A stretch of DNA of 11,509 nt, from NCBI GenBank assembly GCA_043813215.1, contig JBDRLH010000019.1, positions 1 through 11,509 on the forward strand. The letters run 5' to 3'. The notes under the pieces were generated by a model. It saw only the letters and a list, made by a program, of their open reading frames with translations, was not told where the DNA came from and did no database searches. Below, piece after piece: positions 1 through 6,575 of the stretch. Position numbers and translations under genes: made by a program. The stretch is from JBDRLH01 sp043813215. Its GTDB lineage: Bacteria > Patescibacteriota > Minisyncoccia > Minisyncoccales > JAQTPW01. The first letter of the stretch is position 1, and each line of letters opens with the position of its first letter.

Positions 1-2
1 CT

Positions 3-545
3 TCAAATAATAATTATTTTGAAGCGTTTAACGATTCCATAAGCCGTCTTGTTAAAAGTATCATTGAGTGGTTGGATCGTTTTTATATTTTGAATAAAAT
101 TAAAGACCATCAGGATTTTATCGGTTTAAATTACTATTGCCGCAATAAGATAAAATTTTTTAAATTTAACCAAAACGAAAATAGATTCGTTTCTGATTTG
201 GGATGGGAAATTTATCCAGAAGGAATTTATTATGTATTAAATAGTTTAAAGAAATATCAAAAGCCAATATATATCACCGAAAACGGCTTAGCTGACGCTA
301 AAGATAAATTAAGGAAAAATTTTATAAAAGACCATTTATATTGGGTTTATAAAGCCATCGAGGCAGGGGTTGATATTCGGGGTTATTTACACTGGTCATT
401 AATGGATAATTTGGAATGGCATAGGGGATTTGAGCCAGAATTTGGGCTTATTGAGATTGATTATAAAACGCTGGAGAGAAAACCTCGTCCCAGCGCCTTT
501 TATTACGCTGAAGTTTGTAAAAATAACAAATTAATTATTAAGTAG
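3..545 (+). CDS. GH1 beta-glycosidase, C-terminal part (5' end outside window)
   Basis: This is the last ~180 codons of a glycoside hydrolase family 1 enzyme (beta-glucosidase/beta-galactosidase type), which cleaves terminal beta-linked sugars by a retaining mechanism on a TIM barrel. The frame is open to the left edge, so the TTG at 72 is not the true start. Visible GH1 signatures, in order, are FIGLNYY, a D-x-GWEIYPEG block, YITENG with the catalytic nucleophile Glu at 279-281, and the late HWSLMDNLEW sugar-binding segment followed by GF-x-x-EFGL. The last normally reads RFGL. The Asn-Glu-Pro acid/base motif must lie upstream, outside the window. The tail (KPRPSAFYY) is the normal GH1 ending, so the C-terminus is complete. 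One base separates its TAG from the next start, which implies an operon. Family assignment is secure; substrate is unknown. Confidence 0.93.
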   Translation, partial: SNNNYFEAFNDSISRLVKSIIEWLDRFYILNKIKDHQDFIGLNYYCRNKIKFFKFNQNENRFVSDLGWEIYPEGIYYVLNSLKKYQKPIYITENGLADAKDKLRKNFIKDHLYWVYKAIEAGVDIRGYLHWSLMDNLEWHRGFEPEFGLIEIDYKTLERKPRPSAFYYAEVCKNNKLIIK

Positions 546-546
546 T

Positions 547-1449
547 ATGGCCTGGTTAGTTGTTGCTATTTTAGCTTATTTCTTTTTAGCGATTTCTTTT
601 TTCGGTGATAAATTTCTTTTAACGAGTGGCATTTCTAATCCTAAAGTTTACACTTTTTACGTCGGGATTTTAAGTATTTTTGTTGTAATATTTATTCCTT
701 TCGGATTTTTTCTTCCATCGCTATCACAAATTCTTTTAGCTTTTTTGACCGGCCTAATTTTTATTTTAGGTTTATATATCTATTATTCTTTAGTAAAAAA
801 ATTCGAAGTTTCCCGAATCGTACCGACTATTGGCGGCACAATTCCGATACTTACTTTTCTTTTTATTTACGTTTTTTCAAAGGGAACAGTAAGGCCTTCT
901 TTCGGAAATATTATCAGTTTTTTATTACTGACATCAGGCAGCGTTTTAATAATCGCTGAGAAAATAAAGGATGTCTTTAATAAAACTTTTATTTTTTCCC
1001 TGGGAGCCGCTTTTTATTTTGCTCTGTATTATGTTTTAGCAAAGTCCGTCTATACTTCTTTAGATTTTATTAACGGTTTCATTTGGATAAGATTTGGCAG
1101 TTTTTTGGCCGCTTTAATTTTTTTGTTTTCCAGAGAAGTGAGAGGACAAGTATTTTCCAGCACTCGGCAGAAAGGAATTAAAACGACGGGATTATTTATA
1201 GGAAACCAAATAGCCGGAAGTTTGGGAGGTATTTTACAAAATTGGGCGGTAGCCTTGGCTCCATTAATTTTTGTGGCGTTTGTCAATGCGCTTGCGGGCG
1301 TTCAGTACGTGTTTTTACTTTTTTTTACCGCCCTAATCTCTATAAAATTCCCACAAATCTTAAAAGAGAAAATTTCCAAAAAAATAATTCTACAAAAAAT
1401 ATTAGCGATTTTAATCATTGGGGCGGGTTTAGGGCTTTTAGCCTTTTAA
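547..1449 (+). CDS. DMT/EamA-type membrane transporter-like protein
   Basis: This is a 300-residue, almost wholly hydrophobic protein with about ten predicted transmembrane segments. The size and the two-halves layout fit the drug/metabolite transporter (DMT, EamA) superfamily, whose members move small metabolites, sugars or lipid-linked intermediates across the inner membrane. A Gly-rich segment with GGTIP near residues 96-100 closes the first half, and the second half restarts near residue 148. Lys/Arg-rich loops separate the helices. There is no recognisable Shine-Dalgarno; the ATG lies one base after the GH1 stop, so translational coupling is likely. Between two glycosidases and two glycosyltransferases, a role in moving a sugar or glycan precursor is plausible. 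That is inference from context. Superfamily level is fairly sure; substrate is unknown. Confidence 0.75.
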   Translation: MAWLVVAILAYFFLAISFFGDKFLLTSGISNPKVYTFYVGILSIFVVIFIPFGFFLPSLSQILLAFLTGLIFILGLYIYYSLVKKFEVSRIVPTIGGTIPILTFLFIYVFSKGTVRPSFGNIISFLLLTSGSVLIIAEKIKDVFNKTFIFSLGAAFYFALYYVLAKSVYTSLDFINGFIWIRFGSFLAALIFLFSREVRGQVFSSTRQKGIKTTGLFIGNQIAGSLGGILQNWAVALAPLIFVAFVNALAGVQYVFLLFFTALISIKFPQILKEKISKKIILQKILAILIIGAGLGLLAF

Positions 1450-1458
1450 TTTAAAATT

Positions 1459-2499
1459 ATGACCTTTAATTTCAAAAAAATATTTATGGCATTTTTATTA
1501 GTATTTTTATTTTTTGTCTTAATTATTTTTGTTTATTTTTTTGTAGGCAGCATCAAGCCGGCGGAGAAAATCACCTGGGGCATGAATTTTTCCCAAAAAC
1601 ATGCCCGAGACCTGGGCTTGGACTGGAAGGAAACATATTCGGCCATGCTTTCGGATTTGGGTGTAAAAAATCTTAAAGTGGCGGCTCACTGGGATTTGTT
1701 GGAGCCCAAAGAAAACGAGTTTTATTTTGACGATTTGGATTGGCAGATAAATGAGGCTTCAAATTATGGAGCCAAGATTCTTTTGGTCATCGGCATGAAA
1801 ACCCCGCGATGGCCGGAATGTCACATTCCCGATTGGGCCAAAAACCTCAGCAAGACAGAACAACAAGAAGAAATTTTAAAAATGTTAAAAGAGGTGGTTT
1901 TAAGATACAAGGACTCAAAAGTCATTTCCAGGTGGCAAGTTGAAAACGAGCCATTTTTTCCTTTTGGCGATTGCCCGTGGGTGGATAAAGAATTTTTTAA
2001 AAAAGAAGTTTCAGAAGTCCGTTCTCTTGATCCGTTGGGCCGGCCCGTGTTAATAGGCGAAAATGGGGAGTCTTTTTGGTTTACGGCGGCCAAAATTGGT
2101 GACATTGTCGGTACGACGATGTATAGAAAAGTTTGGTTTTCTGCGCCGCATTTTTTAAAAAAATATTTGGGCCCGTTTAAAGAATTCGGATTTTATTTAA
2201 AATACCCCTGGCCGCCGACTTTTTACGGAAGGAAAGCAAAAATTATTGAAAAATTATTTGGCAAAAAGGTAATTGGCGTGGAACTGCAGGCCGAGCCCTG
2301 GTGCCAAAATTTATTATACGATTGCCTTGCGGATGAGCAGAAAAAAACCATGAATTTAAAACAATTGCAAGACAATATAGAATTTGCCAAAAAGACCGGC
2401 TTTGATGAATTTTATTTATGGGGGTCGGAATGGATATACTGGTTGAAAAAAAATCAAAATGATTCTACTATTTGGGATGAAGTCAGAGAGCTGTTTTAA
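1459..2499 (+). CDS. Membrane-anchored clan-A-like glycoside hydrolase
   Basis: This 346-residue protein starts with a Lys-containing, strongly hydrophobic segment (about residues 9-30) that reads as an uncleaved signal anchor, so the catalytic part should face outside. The rest looks like a (beta/alpha)8 glycosidase of clan GH-A (GH5/GH39/GH42-like). It has an AHWDLLEP segment after strand 2 or 3 (residues 76-83) and WQVENEP with the acid/base Glu164. The strand-7 candidate is GVELQAEPW, where Glu275 or Glu279 would be the nucleophile, and a strand-8 aromatic FYLWGSEW follows near 318-325. Cysteines at 121, 172, 282 and 289 could form disulfides outside the cell. It sits 9 bases after the transporter and 2 bases before a GT2 gene. 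A trimming or releasing role in polysaccharide assembly is inferred. The exact GH family cannot be fixed by eye. Confidence 0.8.
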   Translation: MTFNFKKIFMAFLLVFLFFVLIIFVYFFVGSIKPAEKITWGMNFSQKHARDLGLDWKETYSAMLSDLGVKNLKVAAHWDLLEPKENEFYFDDLDWQINEASNYGAKILLVIGMKTPRWPECHIPDWAKNLSKTEQQEEILKMLKEVVLRYKDSKVISRWQVENEPFFPFGDCPWVDKEFFKKEVSEVRSLDPLGRPVLIGENGESFWFTAAKIGDIVGTTMYRKVWFSAPHFLKKYLGPFKEFGFYLKYPWPPTFYGRKAKIIEKLFGKKVIGVELQAEPWCQNLLYDCLADEQKKTMNLKQLQDNIEFAKKTGFDEFYLWGSEWIYWLKKNQNDSTIWDEVRELF

Positions 2500-2501
2500 T
2501 C

Positions 2502-4058
2502 ATGGACCAAGATTATTATTTGAAAGTAGGCAGGGCAGCCGATCTTAAGGATAAAAAGGAACGGGCGATTTTTCGGTTTTTTGAAATGTTACCGGGCATT
2601 GGCACCTGGCTGACGTTTTTTTTGGCAATTTTGCTTTCTTGGAAAAAACCGGTTTGGGTTGCCGTATTTGTCATAGTTTTTGTAATCTATTGGTTTGCCC
2701 GCAATATTTATTTTTCTTTCCACTTGGCCGGATGTTATAAAAAAATGGCTGAAAATGAAAAAATCAATTGGCTGGGCAAATTGGACGGATTGAAAAATAA
2801 TAGTTGGCGGGATATTTATCATTTAGTGGTCATACCGATGTATCAAGAGCCGTTGGCGGTTTTGCGGGAAGTTTTTTTGGCTTTAGCAAATTGCGACTTT
2901 CCGAAAGAGAGAATGATCATTGTTCTGGCCTGTGAAGAAAGAGTTAAGGGAGAGGTTGAAAAAACAGCTTTGGATATTAAAAAGGAATTCAGCGAAAAAT
3001 TTTTTAAATTTTTAATCACCTGGCATCCTTCGGGTCTTGTCGGGGAAATATCCGGCAAGGGATCAAACGAAAATTGGGCCTCAAAAAAATCAAAAGAAAT
3101 GATTGATTCTTTGAGAATTCCCCATGAGCGCATAATTTATTCTTCTTTTGACGCTGATACCGTAGTTTTTCCAAAATATTTTTCCTGTCTGACTTATTAT
3201 TATCTGACGGCAAAAAATCCTGCCCATTGCAGTTTCCAGCCGGTTCCTTTGTTTATCAACAATATCTGGCAGGCGCCTTCTGTTTCCAGGATTTTTGCTT
3301 TCTCGGCTTCTTTTTGGGAAATGATGTGCCAGGAACGGCCGGAAAAATTAATCACTTTTTCTTCACACGCGATGAGCTTTTCGGCTTTGGTGGAGGTTGA
3401 TTTTAAGCAGACAAATGTTGTTTCTGATGATTCAAGAATATTTTGGCAGTGCTTTTTCAAATATGACGGAAAATACGAGGTCATTCCCTTGTATTATCCT
3501 GTTTCCATGGATGCCAACGCCGCTCCTTCTTTTTGGAGAACAATAAAAAATGTTTATTTACAGCAAAGAAGGTGGGCTTACGGAGTTGGCGATATAGCTT
3601 ACTTTCTTTTCGGTTCATTAAAAAATAAAAAAGTAGCTTTTCCTAAAAAAATTAGTTTGGGTTTTACCATTTTTGAAAACTATTGGTCTTGGGCGACGAG
3701 TTCTGTTTTATTATTTTTTTTGGGCTGGCTGCCCATTATTCTGGGTGTAGAAAATTTCAAGCAAACTCTTTTTTCCTATAATCTGCCGATTTTTACCAGA
3801 AATATTTTAACCTTAGCCATGATAGGACTGGTGGGCTCAATATATTTTTCCATTATTTTGTTGCCGCCAAAACCCATACAATTCGGCCGCAGAAAATATT
3901 TGTTTTTCATTCTGGAATGGCTTTTGATCCCCATAGTTTTGATATTCTTTTACTCGCTTCCGGCCATAGAAGCTCAGACCAGATGGATGCTCGGCAAATA
4001 CCTGGGATTTTGGCCGACGCCGAAGATTAGAGAGAAACCAATCACCAATAACCAATAA
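2502..4058 (+). CDS. Polytopic GT2 glycosyltransferase with QxxRW motif (cellulose-synthase-like)
   Basis: This 518-residue membrane glycosyltransferase has two N-terminal hydrophobic helices (about 33-47 and 52-70), a cytosolic GT-A catalytic domain (about 105-385), and at least three C-terminal helices (about 390-415, 433-455 and 466-488). Donor-binding and catalytic landmarks are VVIPMYQEP near 109-117, the metal-binding FDADT (Asp217/Asp219), a VSDDSR segment (Asp309/Asp310) in the position of the acceptor-side ED motif, and QQRRW at 354-358. DxD plus QxxRW marks the processive or lipid-acceptor GT2 group that includes cellulose, hyaluronan and glucosylceramide synthases. The start lies 2 bases after the upstream hydrolase. 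The last residues (KPITNNQ) are encoded by a tandem repeat and look like non-conserved filler. Product sugar is unknown. Confidence 0.87.
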   Translation: MDQDYYLKVGRAADLKDKKERAIFRFFEMLPGIGTWLTFFLAILLSWKKPVWVAVFVIVFVIYWFARNIYFSFHLAGCYKKMAENEKINWLGKLDGLKNNSWRDIYHLVVIPMYQEPLAVLREVFLALANCDFPKERMIIVLACEERVKGEVEKTALDIKKEFSEKFFKFLITWHPSGLVGEISGKGSNENWASKKSKEMIDSLRIPHERIIYSSFDADTVVFPKYFSCLTYYYLTAKNPAHCSFQPVPLFINNIWQAPSVSRIFAFSASFWEMMCQERPEKLITFSSHAMSFSALVEVDFKQTNVVSDDSRIFWQCFFKYDGKYEVIPLYYPVSMDANAAPSFWRTIKNVYLQQRRWAYGVGDIAYFLFGSLKNKKVAFPKKISLGFTIFENYWSWATSSVLLFFLGWLPIILGVENFKQTLFSYNLPIFTRNILTLAMIGLVGSIYFSIILLPPKPIQFGRRKYLFFILEWLLIPIVLIFFYSLPAIEAQTRWMLGKYLGFWPTPKIREKPITNNQ

Positions 4059-4070
4059 CCAATAACCAAT
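4036..4070 (+). repeat. Five-copy 7-bp tandem repeat spanning a stop/start junction
   Basis: Five consecutive 7-base units of AACCAAT run through 4036-4070. The second unit has one change (CACCAAT). The array encodes the last residues and TAA stop of the upstream glycosyltransferase, and its final AAT supplies the A and T of the downstream ATG. Because 7 is not a multiple of 3, an uninterrupted run of three units reads into TAA in every frame. No Shine-Dalgarno is present between the genes. Confidence 0.95.
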
Positions 4071-4788
4071 GCTATCAATTATCATTCCTACTCTGAATGA
4101 AGAGAAACATCTTCCCGATTTATTAAAATCAATTAAGGGACAGAATTTTTCAGATTATGAAATAATTATCGCAGACGCCGGGTCTGCCGATAGAACGTTG
4201 GAAGTTGCAAAAAATTCAGGTTGCATGATCTCAAAGGGCGGACTTCCCGGAATAGGAAAGAACAAGGGCGCAGAAATAGCCAGGGGAGACGTAGTTTTGT
4301 TCGTAGACGCCGATGTAGTCTTGTCGGAAAACTTTTTTAGCAAGGCTTTAGAAGAGTTTAAAAAAAGAAATTTGGAAGCAGCCTCTTTTTATTTGCAGTC
4401 AAACAGCAAAATCCATAATTTTATTTTCAGCATCCTTTATAATTTTCCGAGCAAAATTGGCGAAAAAATTTTGCCTCAAGCCATGAGCGCCCTTATGGTA
4501 GAGAAGAGAATCCACCGAAAGATCGGCGGCTTTGATGAAAAAATAAAAATAGGTGAGGAGTTAGATTATGTGAGGAGAAGTAAAAAATACGGCAATTTTG
4601 GCATTCTAAAATCAGTCAGGATTTTTATCTCTTCTAGGAGATTCCAAAAAGACGGCTGGATTAGCACTTGGCTAAAATATTTTTTATGCCAAACCCACAT
4701 GTTGTTTTTCGGCCCTGTGAGATCGGATATCTTTGGTTATAAATTTAACCATTATAAGGGTCTTTACAAGAAGGCAAGGAAAAATTAA
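4069..4788 (+). CDS. GT2 family glycosyltransferase, soluble or peripheral
   Basis: This 239-residue enzyme is a single GT-A fold of glycosyltransferase family 2 with no obvious transmembrane helix. The N-terminus carries the standard SIIIPTLNEE nucleotide-sugar strand. It is followed by IIADAGSADRT (about 33-43), a GKNKGAEIARGD segment, and the metal-binding FVDADV (Asp80/Asp82). Further on, GGFDEKIKIGEELD (153-166) matches the acceptor-side Glu/Asp region, and SSRRF (188-192) supplies a late basic motif. Length fits a minimal inverting GT2 that adds one sugar to a lipid or polymer acceptor at the membrane face. The ATG is formed at the edge of the heptamer array. It follows the larger GT2 in the same operon and probably acts on the same glycan. 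Donor and acceptor are unknown. Confidence 0.87.
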   Translation: MLSIIIPTLNEEKHLPDLLKSIKGQNFSDYEIIIADAGSADRTLEVAKNSGCMISKGGLPGIGKNKGAEIARGDVVLFVDADVVLSENFFSKALEEFKKRNLEAASFYLQSNSKIHNFIFSILYNFPSKIGEKILPQAMSALMVEKRIHRKIGGFDEKIKIGEELDYVRRSKKYGNFGILKSVRIFISSRRFQKDGWISTWLKYFLCQTHMLFFGPVRSDIFGYKFNHYKGLYKKARKN

Positions 4789-4815
4789 AATTTTAATTAG
4801 TAATAACGTGAGATC

Positions 4816-6066
4816 ATGTCGCTTTATCAACTGTCGGAAATTAAATTTCCACAACTAAAAAAACCGGAAAATATTCCGAAGTTTTTAACAGGAGGAAGAT
4901 TTTATGTTGTTCTGATGATTTTTTTTACTCTTGTTCTAGGCACAATGGGCGGAGTGCTCGGGGGAATTTACGTGCTGAAAGAAAATATAATAAGAATCAA
5001 TCAAATCAATAATCAGAAAGTGATTGTTCTTGCCCAGGAAGACGAAGTGATTTCTGCGGTAAAAAATGTTTCTCCGGCCGTGGTATCAATTATTATCTCA
5101 AAAAATCTGCCCCTGTACGAGGAATGTTATATCAATCCTTTCGGGGATTTATTCCCGGGATTCCAAATTCCTCAAATATGCCAAAGAGGAACAAGACTCC
5201 AGGAAATTGGCGGCGGGTCAGGGTTCATAGTATCTTCAGAGGGTTTGATTCTGACAAACAAACATGTGGTTTCAGACAAAGAAGCTGAATATACCGTGCT
5301 GATGAATGACGGCAAGAAATATTCAGCCAAAGTTTTGGCGTTAGACCCCAGCCAAGATCTGGCAATTATCAAAATAGAAAACGGCACCAGCTCTTTGCCG
5401 GCAGCCCTACTGGGTGATTCCGACAGCGTTCAAATCGGCCAAACCGCAATTACCATCGGCAACGCCCTGGGTGAATTCAGGAACACAGTTTCTGTTGGAG
5501 TTGTTTCGGGTTTGAGCAGAACGATTACGGCTTCTGGCGGCGGTTTGACCGAAACCATAGAGGATCTTATCCAAACAGATGCCGCCATCAACAGCGGTAA
5601 TTCGGGGGGGCCGTTATTAAACCTGGAAGGGGAAGTTGTGGGTATTAATACTGCCAGAGTCTCGGATGCTCAAAGTATTGGTTTTGCCATACCCATAAAC
5701 AAAGCAAAAAAAGATATTGAGAGCGTAAAGATTTCGGGGAAAATTATTTATCCTTTTTTGGGAGTGCGTTATGTCTTGGTGGATGACGATATAAAAGCGC
5801 AAAATAACTTGTCCGTAGACTACGGTGCCTGGATTCAAAGAGGAGATGGCGGTCAGGCGGCAATTACCAAGGGTTCGGCCGCCCAAGCCGCCGGTTTAAA
5901 AGAAGGGGATATTATTTTGGAATTTGCCGGGCAGAAAATTACCACAAAGAATACTTTGGCTAAAATCATTATGAGATATAATCCGGGCGATAAGGTAGTT
6001 CTTAAAGTTTTAAGAGATGATAAAGAAAATGCCATTGATGTTGTTTTGGGCGAAAGGAGCGAATAG
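4816..6066 (+). CDS. htrA: HtrA/DegP-type serine endoprotease with one PDZ domain
   Basis: This 416-residue membrane-anchored HtrA protease degrades or checks misfolded envelope proteins. It has a cytosolic N-tail of about 28 residues, a transmembrane segment (about 29-53), a trypsin-like domain (about 75-300) and a single C-terminal PDZ domain (about 312-411). The triad is intact: His150 in TNKHVV, Asp181 in SQDLAII and Ser263 in GNSGGP. The usual NPF-containing LA loop (about 98-130) is present and holds Cys104 and Cys122, which could form a disulfide. The PDZ domain shows PFLGVRY and GLKEGDII. The ATG lies 27 bases after the glycosyltransferase stop with no clear Shine-Dalgarno; a nearby GTG at 4808 is out of frame. 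Terminator-like hairpins follow. It may be read from the upstream operon or from a promoter inside the preceding gene. Confidence 0.95.
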   Translation: MSLYQLSEIKFPQLKKPENIPKFLTGGRFYVVLMIFFTLVLGTMGGVLGGIYVLKENIIRINQINNQKVIVLAQEDEVISAVKNVSPAVVSIIISKNLPLYEECYINPFGDLFPGFQIPQICQRGTRLQEIGGGSGFIVSSEGLILTNKHVVSDKEAEYTVLMNDGKKYSAKVLALDPSQDLAIIKIENGTSSLPAALLGDSDSVQIGQTAITIGNALGEFRNTVSVGVVSGLSRTITASGGGLTETIEDLIQTDAAINSGNSGGPLLNLEGEVVGINTARVSDAQSIGFAIPINKAKKDIESVKISGKIIYPFLGVRYVLVDDDIKAQNNLSVDYGAWIQRGDGGQAAITKGSAAQAAGLKEGDIILEFAGQKITTKNTLAKIIMRYNPGDKVVLKVLRDDKENAIDVVLGERSE

Positions 6067-6115
6067 CTGTAACAAAATATATGTTTTTTCGTCATAAATA
6101 TATTATGGATAAAAT

Positions 6116-6174
6116 AACTAGCCGTATTTGGTTTTACTTTTACTTTAACCCCTTTAAAAAAGAGGCTAGTTTTT
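6116..6174 (+). terminator. Terminator-like hairpin after htrA
   Basis: AACTAGCC (6116-6123) and GGCTAGTT (6164-6171) are perfect reverse complements and are followed by a short T run to 6174. The 40-base loop is long for an intrinsic terminator but contains a small inner GGTT/AACC pairing. It begins 50 bases after the htrA stop. The same 3' arm can pair with a downstream sequence instead, so this may be part of a switch and not a simple terminator. Confidence 0.5.
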
Positions 6175-6234
6175 GCTTAAGACAATAGATTTAATATAAT
6201 AAATTTCGCCAGAATTAGCCTCTTTAAAAAGAGG
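6159..6234 (+). promoter_or_regulatory. Possible attenuator-like alternative pairing
   Basis: The bases AAAGAGGCTA at 6159-6168 are the exact reverse complement of TAGCCTCTTT at 6216-6225. With wobble pairs the helix extends to 6172/6212, about 14 bp. Forming it would break both the 6116-6171 hairpin and the terminator stem at 6219-6234. Four segments that pair 1:2 with 3:4, or 2:3, are the geometry of transcription attenuators. No leader peptide or ligand domain is recognisable, so function is inferred from pairing only. Two diverged terminator copies are the simpler alternative. Confidence 0.35.
6173..6200 (+). promoter_or_regulatory. Possible sigma70-type promoter
   Basis: TTGCTT (6173-6178) and a perfect TATAAT (6195-6200) are separated by 16 bases. 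The predicted start is near 6207, only about 12 bases before the terminator stem at 6219. Any transcript would therefore either stop at once or read through into the structured RNA region. The -10 is good, but AT-rich DNA makes chance matches common. Confidence 0.35.
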
Positions 6235-6249
6235 TTTTATTTTTTATTG
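6219..6249 (+). terminator. Intrinsic terminator-like hairpin
   Basis: CCTCTT (6219-6224) pairs with AAGAGG (6229-6234) across a TAAA loop. It is followed by a T-rich tract (6235-6249) interrupted by single A residues. The stem is short and only half GC, so strength is moderate. Confidence 0.6.
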
Positions 6250-6261
6250 TTCATTCCAAAA

Positions 6262-6421
6262 TATATAAAAAGGAGGTGTCATCAATTCACCTTTCTCTGG
6301 GGAATTTAATTTTTTTCTTTCTTTTTAAGGCTTGGAGGGTCTTTTTTAGGAAGTAAGTTAAACTTCCCAGAGGGGTGGAAGAGAAAAATAGGTGATTCTT
6401 AAAGGATCATCTTTTTGTTTT
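6262..6421 (+). ncRNA. Candidate rod-like structured small RNA
   Basis: A long imperfect hairpin can be traced by hand. CACC (6288-6291) pairs with GGTG (6374-6377), and CTCTGGG (6295-6301) with CCCAGAG (6366-6372). TTTAA (6305-6309) pairs with TTAAA (6358-6362). The pyrimidine run 6317-6326 then pairs with 6348-6357, with one T-T mismatch and two wobbles. The apical loop is 6327-6347, and a 7-base T bulge sits at 6310-6316. A strong terminator ends the unit at 6421. Near the 5' end, AAGGAGGTG is a near-perfect Shine-Dalgarno, but no good start codon follows. Size (about 150-160 nt) and rod shape recall 6S RNA, but I cannot identify a 6S signature. The 5' end is uncertain; a weak TATAAA lies at 6264-6269. 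Strand is set by the terminator. Confidence 0.4.
6391..6421 (+). terminator. Intrinsic terminator
   Basis: A 9-bp stem (6391-6399 with 6403-6411, two wobble pairs) closes a three-base TAA loop and is followed directly by TTTTTGTTTT. This is the clearest terminator in the intergenic region. It ends whatever is transcribed from the structured segment upstream and isolates the clpB promoter from it. Confidence 0.75.
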
Positions 6422-6446
6422 AGATGGGGAAGGGTAAATTAGCAAT

Positions 6447-6503
6447 CTTGACCCCAGTAGCAGAATGCTCCGCGTTCGCTACGGGGCAAGCACGAGAGTG
6501 CCC
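6447..6503 (+). repeat. GC-rich palindromic element with three bulged adenines
   Basis: CTTG, CCCC, GTAGC and GAATG on the 5' side (6447-6467) pair in order with CGTTC, GCTAC, GGGG and CAAG (6473-6490), giving 18 base pairs around a CTCCG loop. The only extra bases are single adenines at 6451, 6456 and 6462, all on the 5' strand at regular spacing. A second small hairpin, GCAC-GAGA-GTGC (6490-6501), follows. The segment is far richer in GC than its surroundings and is bordered by 8-bp direct repeats AATTAGCA (6437-6444 and 6512-6519). It could be a REP- or MITE-like mobile palindrome or a structured RNA. No coding potential was seen. Confidence 0.6.
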
Positions 6504-6513
6504 TATATTTTAA

Positions 6514-6540
6514 TTAGCACTCTATGGTCTTGACTGCTAA
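6514..6540 (+). promoter_or_regulatory. CIRCE operator (HrcA binding site)
   Basis: TTAGCACTC (6514-6522), a 9-base spacer and GACTGCTAA (6532-6540) match the CIRCE inverted repeat TTAGCACTC-N9-GAGTGCTAA with one mismatch in the right arm. HrcA represses heat-shock genes from this site and releases it when GroEL is occupied by misfolded protein. It lies immediately before clpB and overlaps the -35 hexamer, so repression by occlusion is expected. No hrcA gene is in the window. Confidence 0.92.
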
Positions 6541-6559
6541 CTTGGGTATATGGTAAAAT
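6530..6559 (+). promoter_or_regulatory. clpB promoter (sigma70-type)
   Basis: TTGACT (6530-6535) and TAAAAT (6554-6559) are 18 bases apart. The -35 lies inside the right arm of the CIRCE operator. The predicted start near 6566 leaves a leader of about 10 bases before the clpB ATG at 6576, too short for a normal Shine-Dalgarno. Confidence 0.75.
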
Positions 6560-6575
6560 GTGGTAGTATAAAATT

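Noticed and set aside
1242..1454. 70-codon + strand frame overlapping the transporter's 3' end
   Set aside because: It lies in another frame of a well-supported membrane protein and shows no recognisable protein features.
6093..6107. Short inverted repeat CATAA-ATATA-TTATG after htrA
   Set aside because: Five AT-rich pairs in AT-rich DNA are expected by chance, and no T tract follows.
6276..6359. GTG-initiated mini-frame of about 27 codons just after AAGGAGG
   Set aside because: The Shine-Dalgarno overlaps the GTG, the product is low-complexity Phe/Leu/Lys, and the bases are better explained by the rod-like RNA pairing.
6447..6503. tRNA or tRNA fragment, suggested by GTTCG and the GC-rich hairpins
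   Set aside because: No acceptor stem, D-arm or anticodon arm can be drawn, and the segment folds as one long stem plus a tetraloop hairpin.
6496..6522. Second CIRCE made from GAGTGC (6496-6501) and GCACTC (6517-6522)
   Set aside because: The arms face the wrong way for CIRCE and the spacing is 15 bases; GAGTGC already belongs to the tetraloop hairpin.
6080..6575. tmRNA or RNase P RNA in the long gap
   Set aside because: No tRNA-like ends with a peptide tag frame and no RNase P core motifs were seen, and internal terminators interrupt the region.
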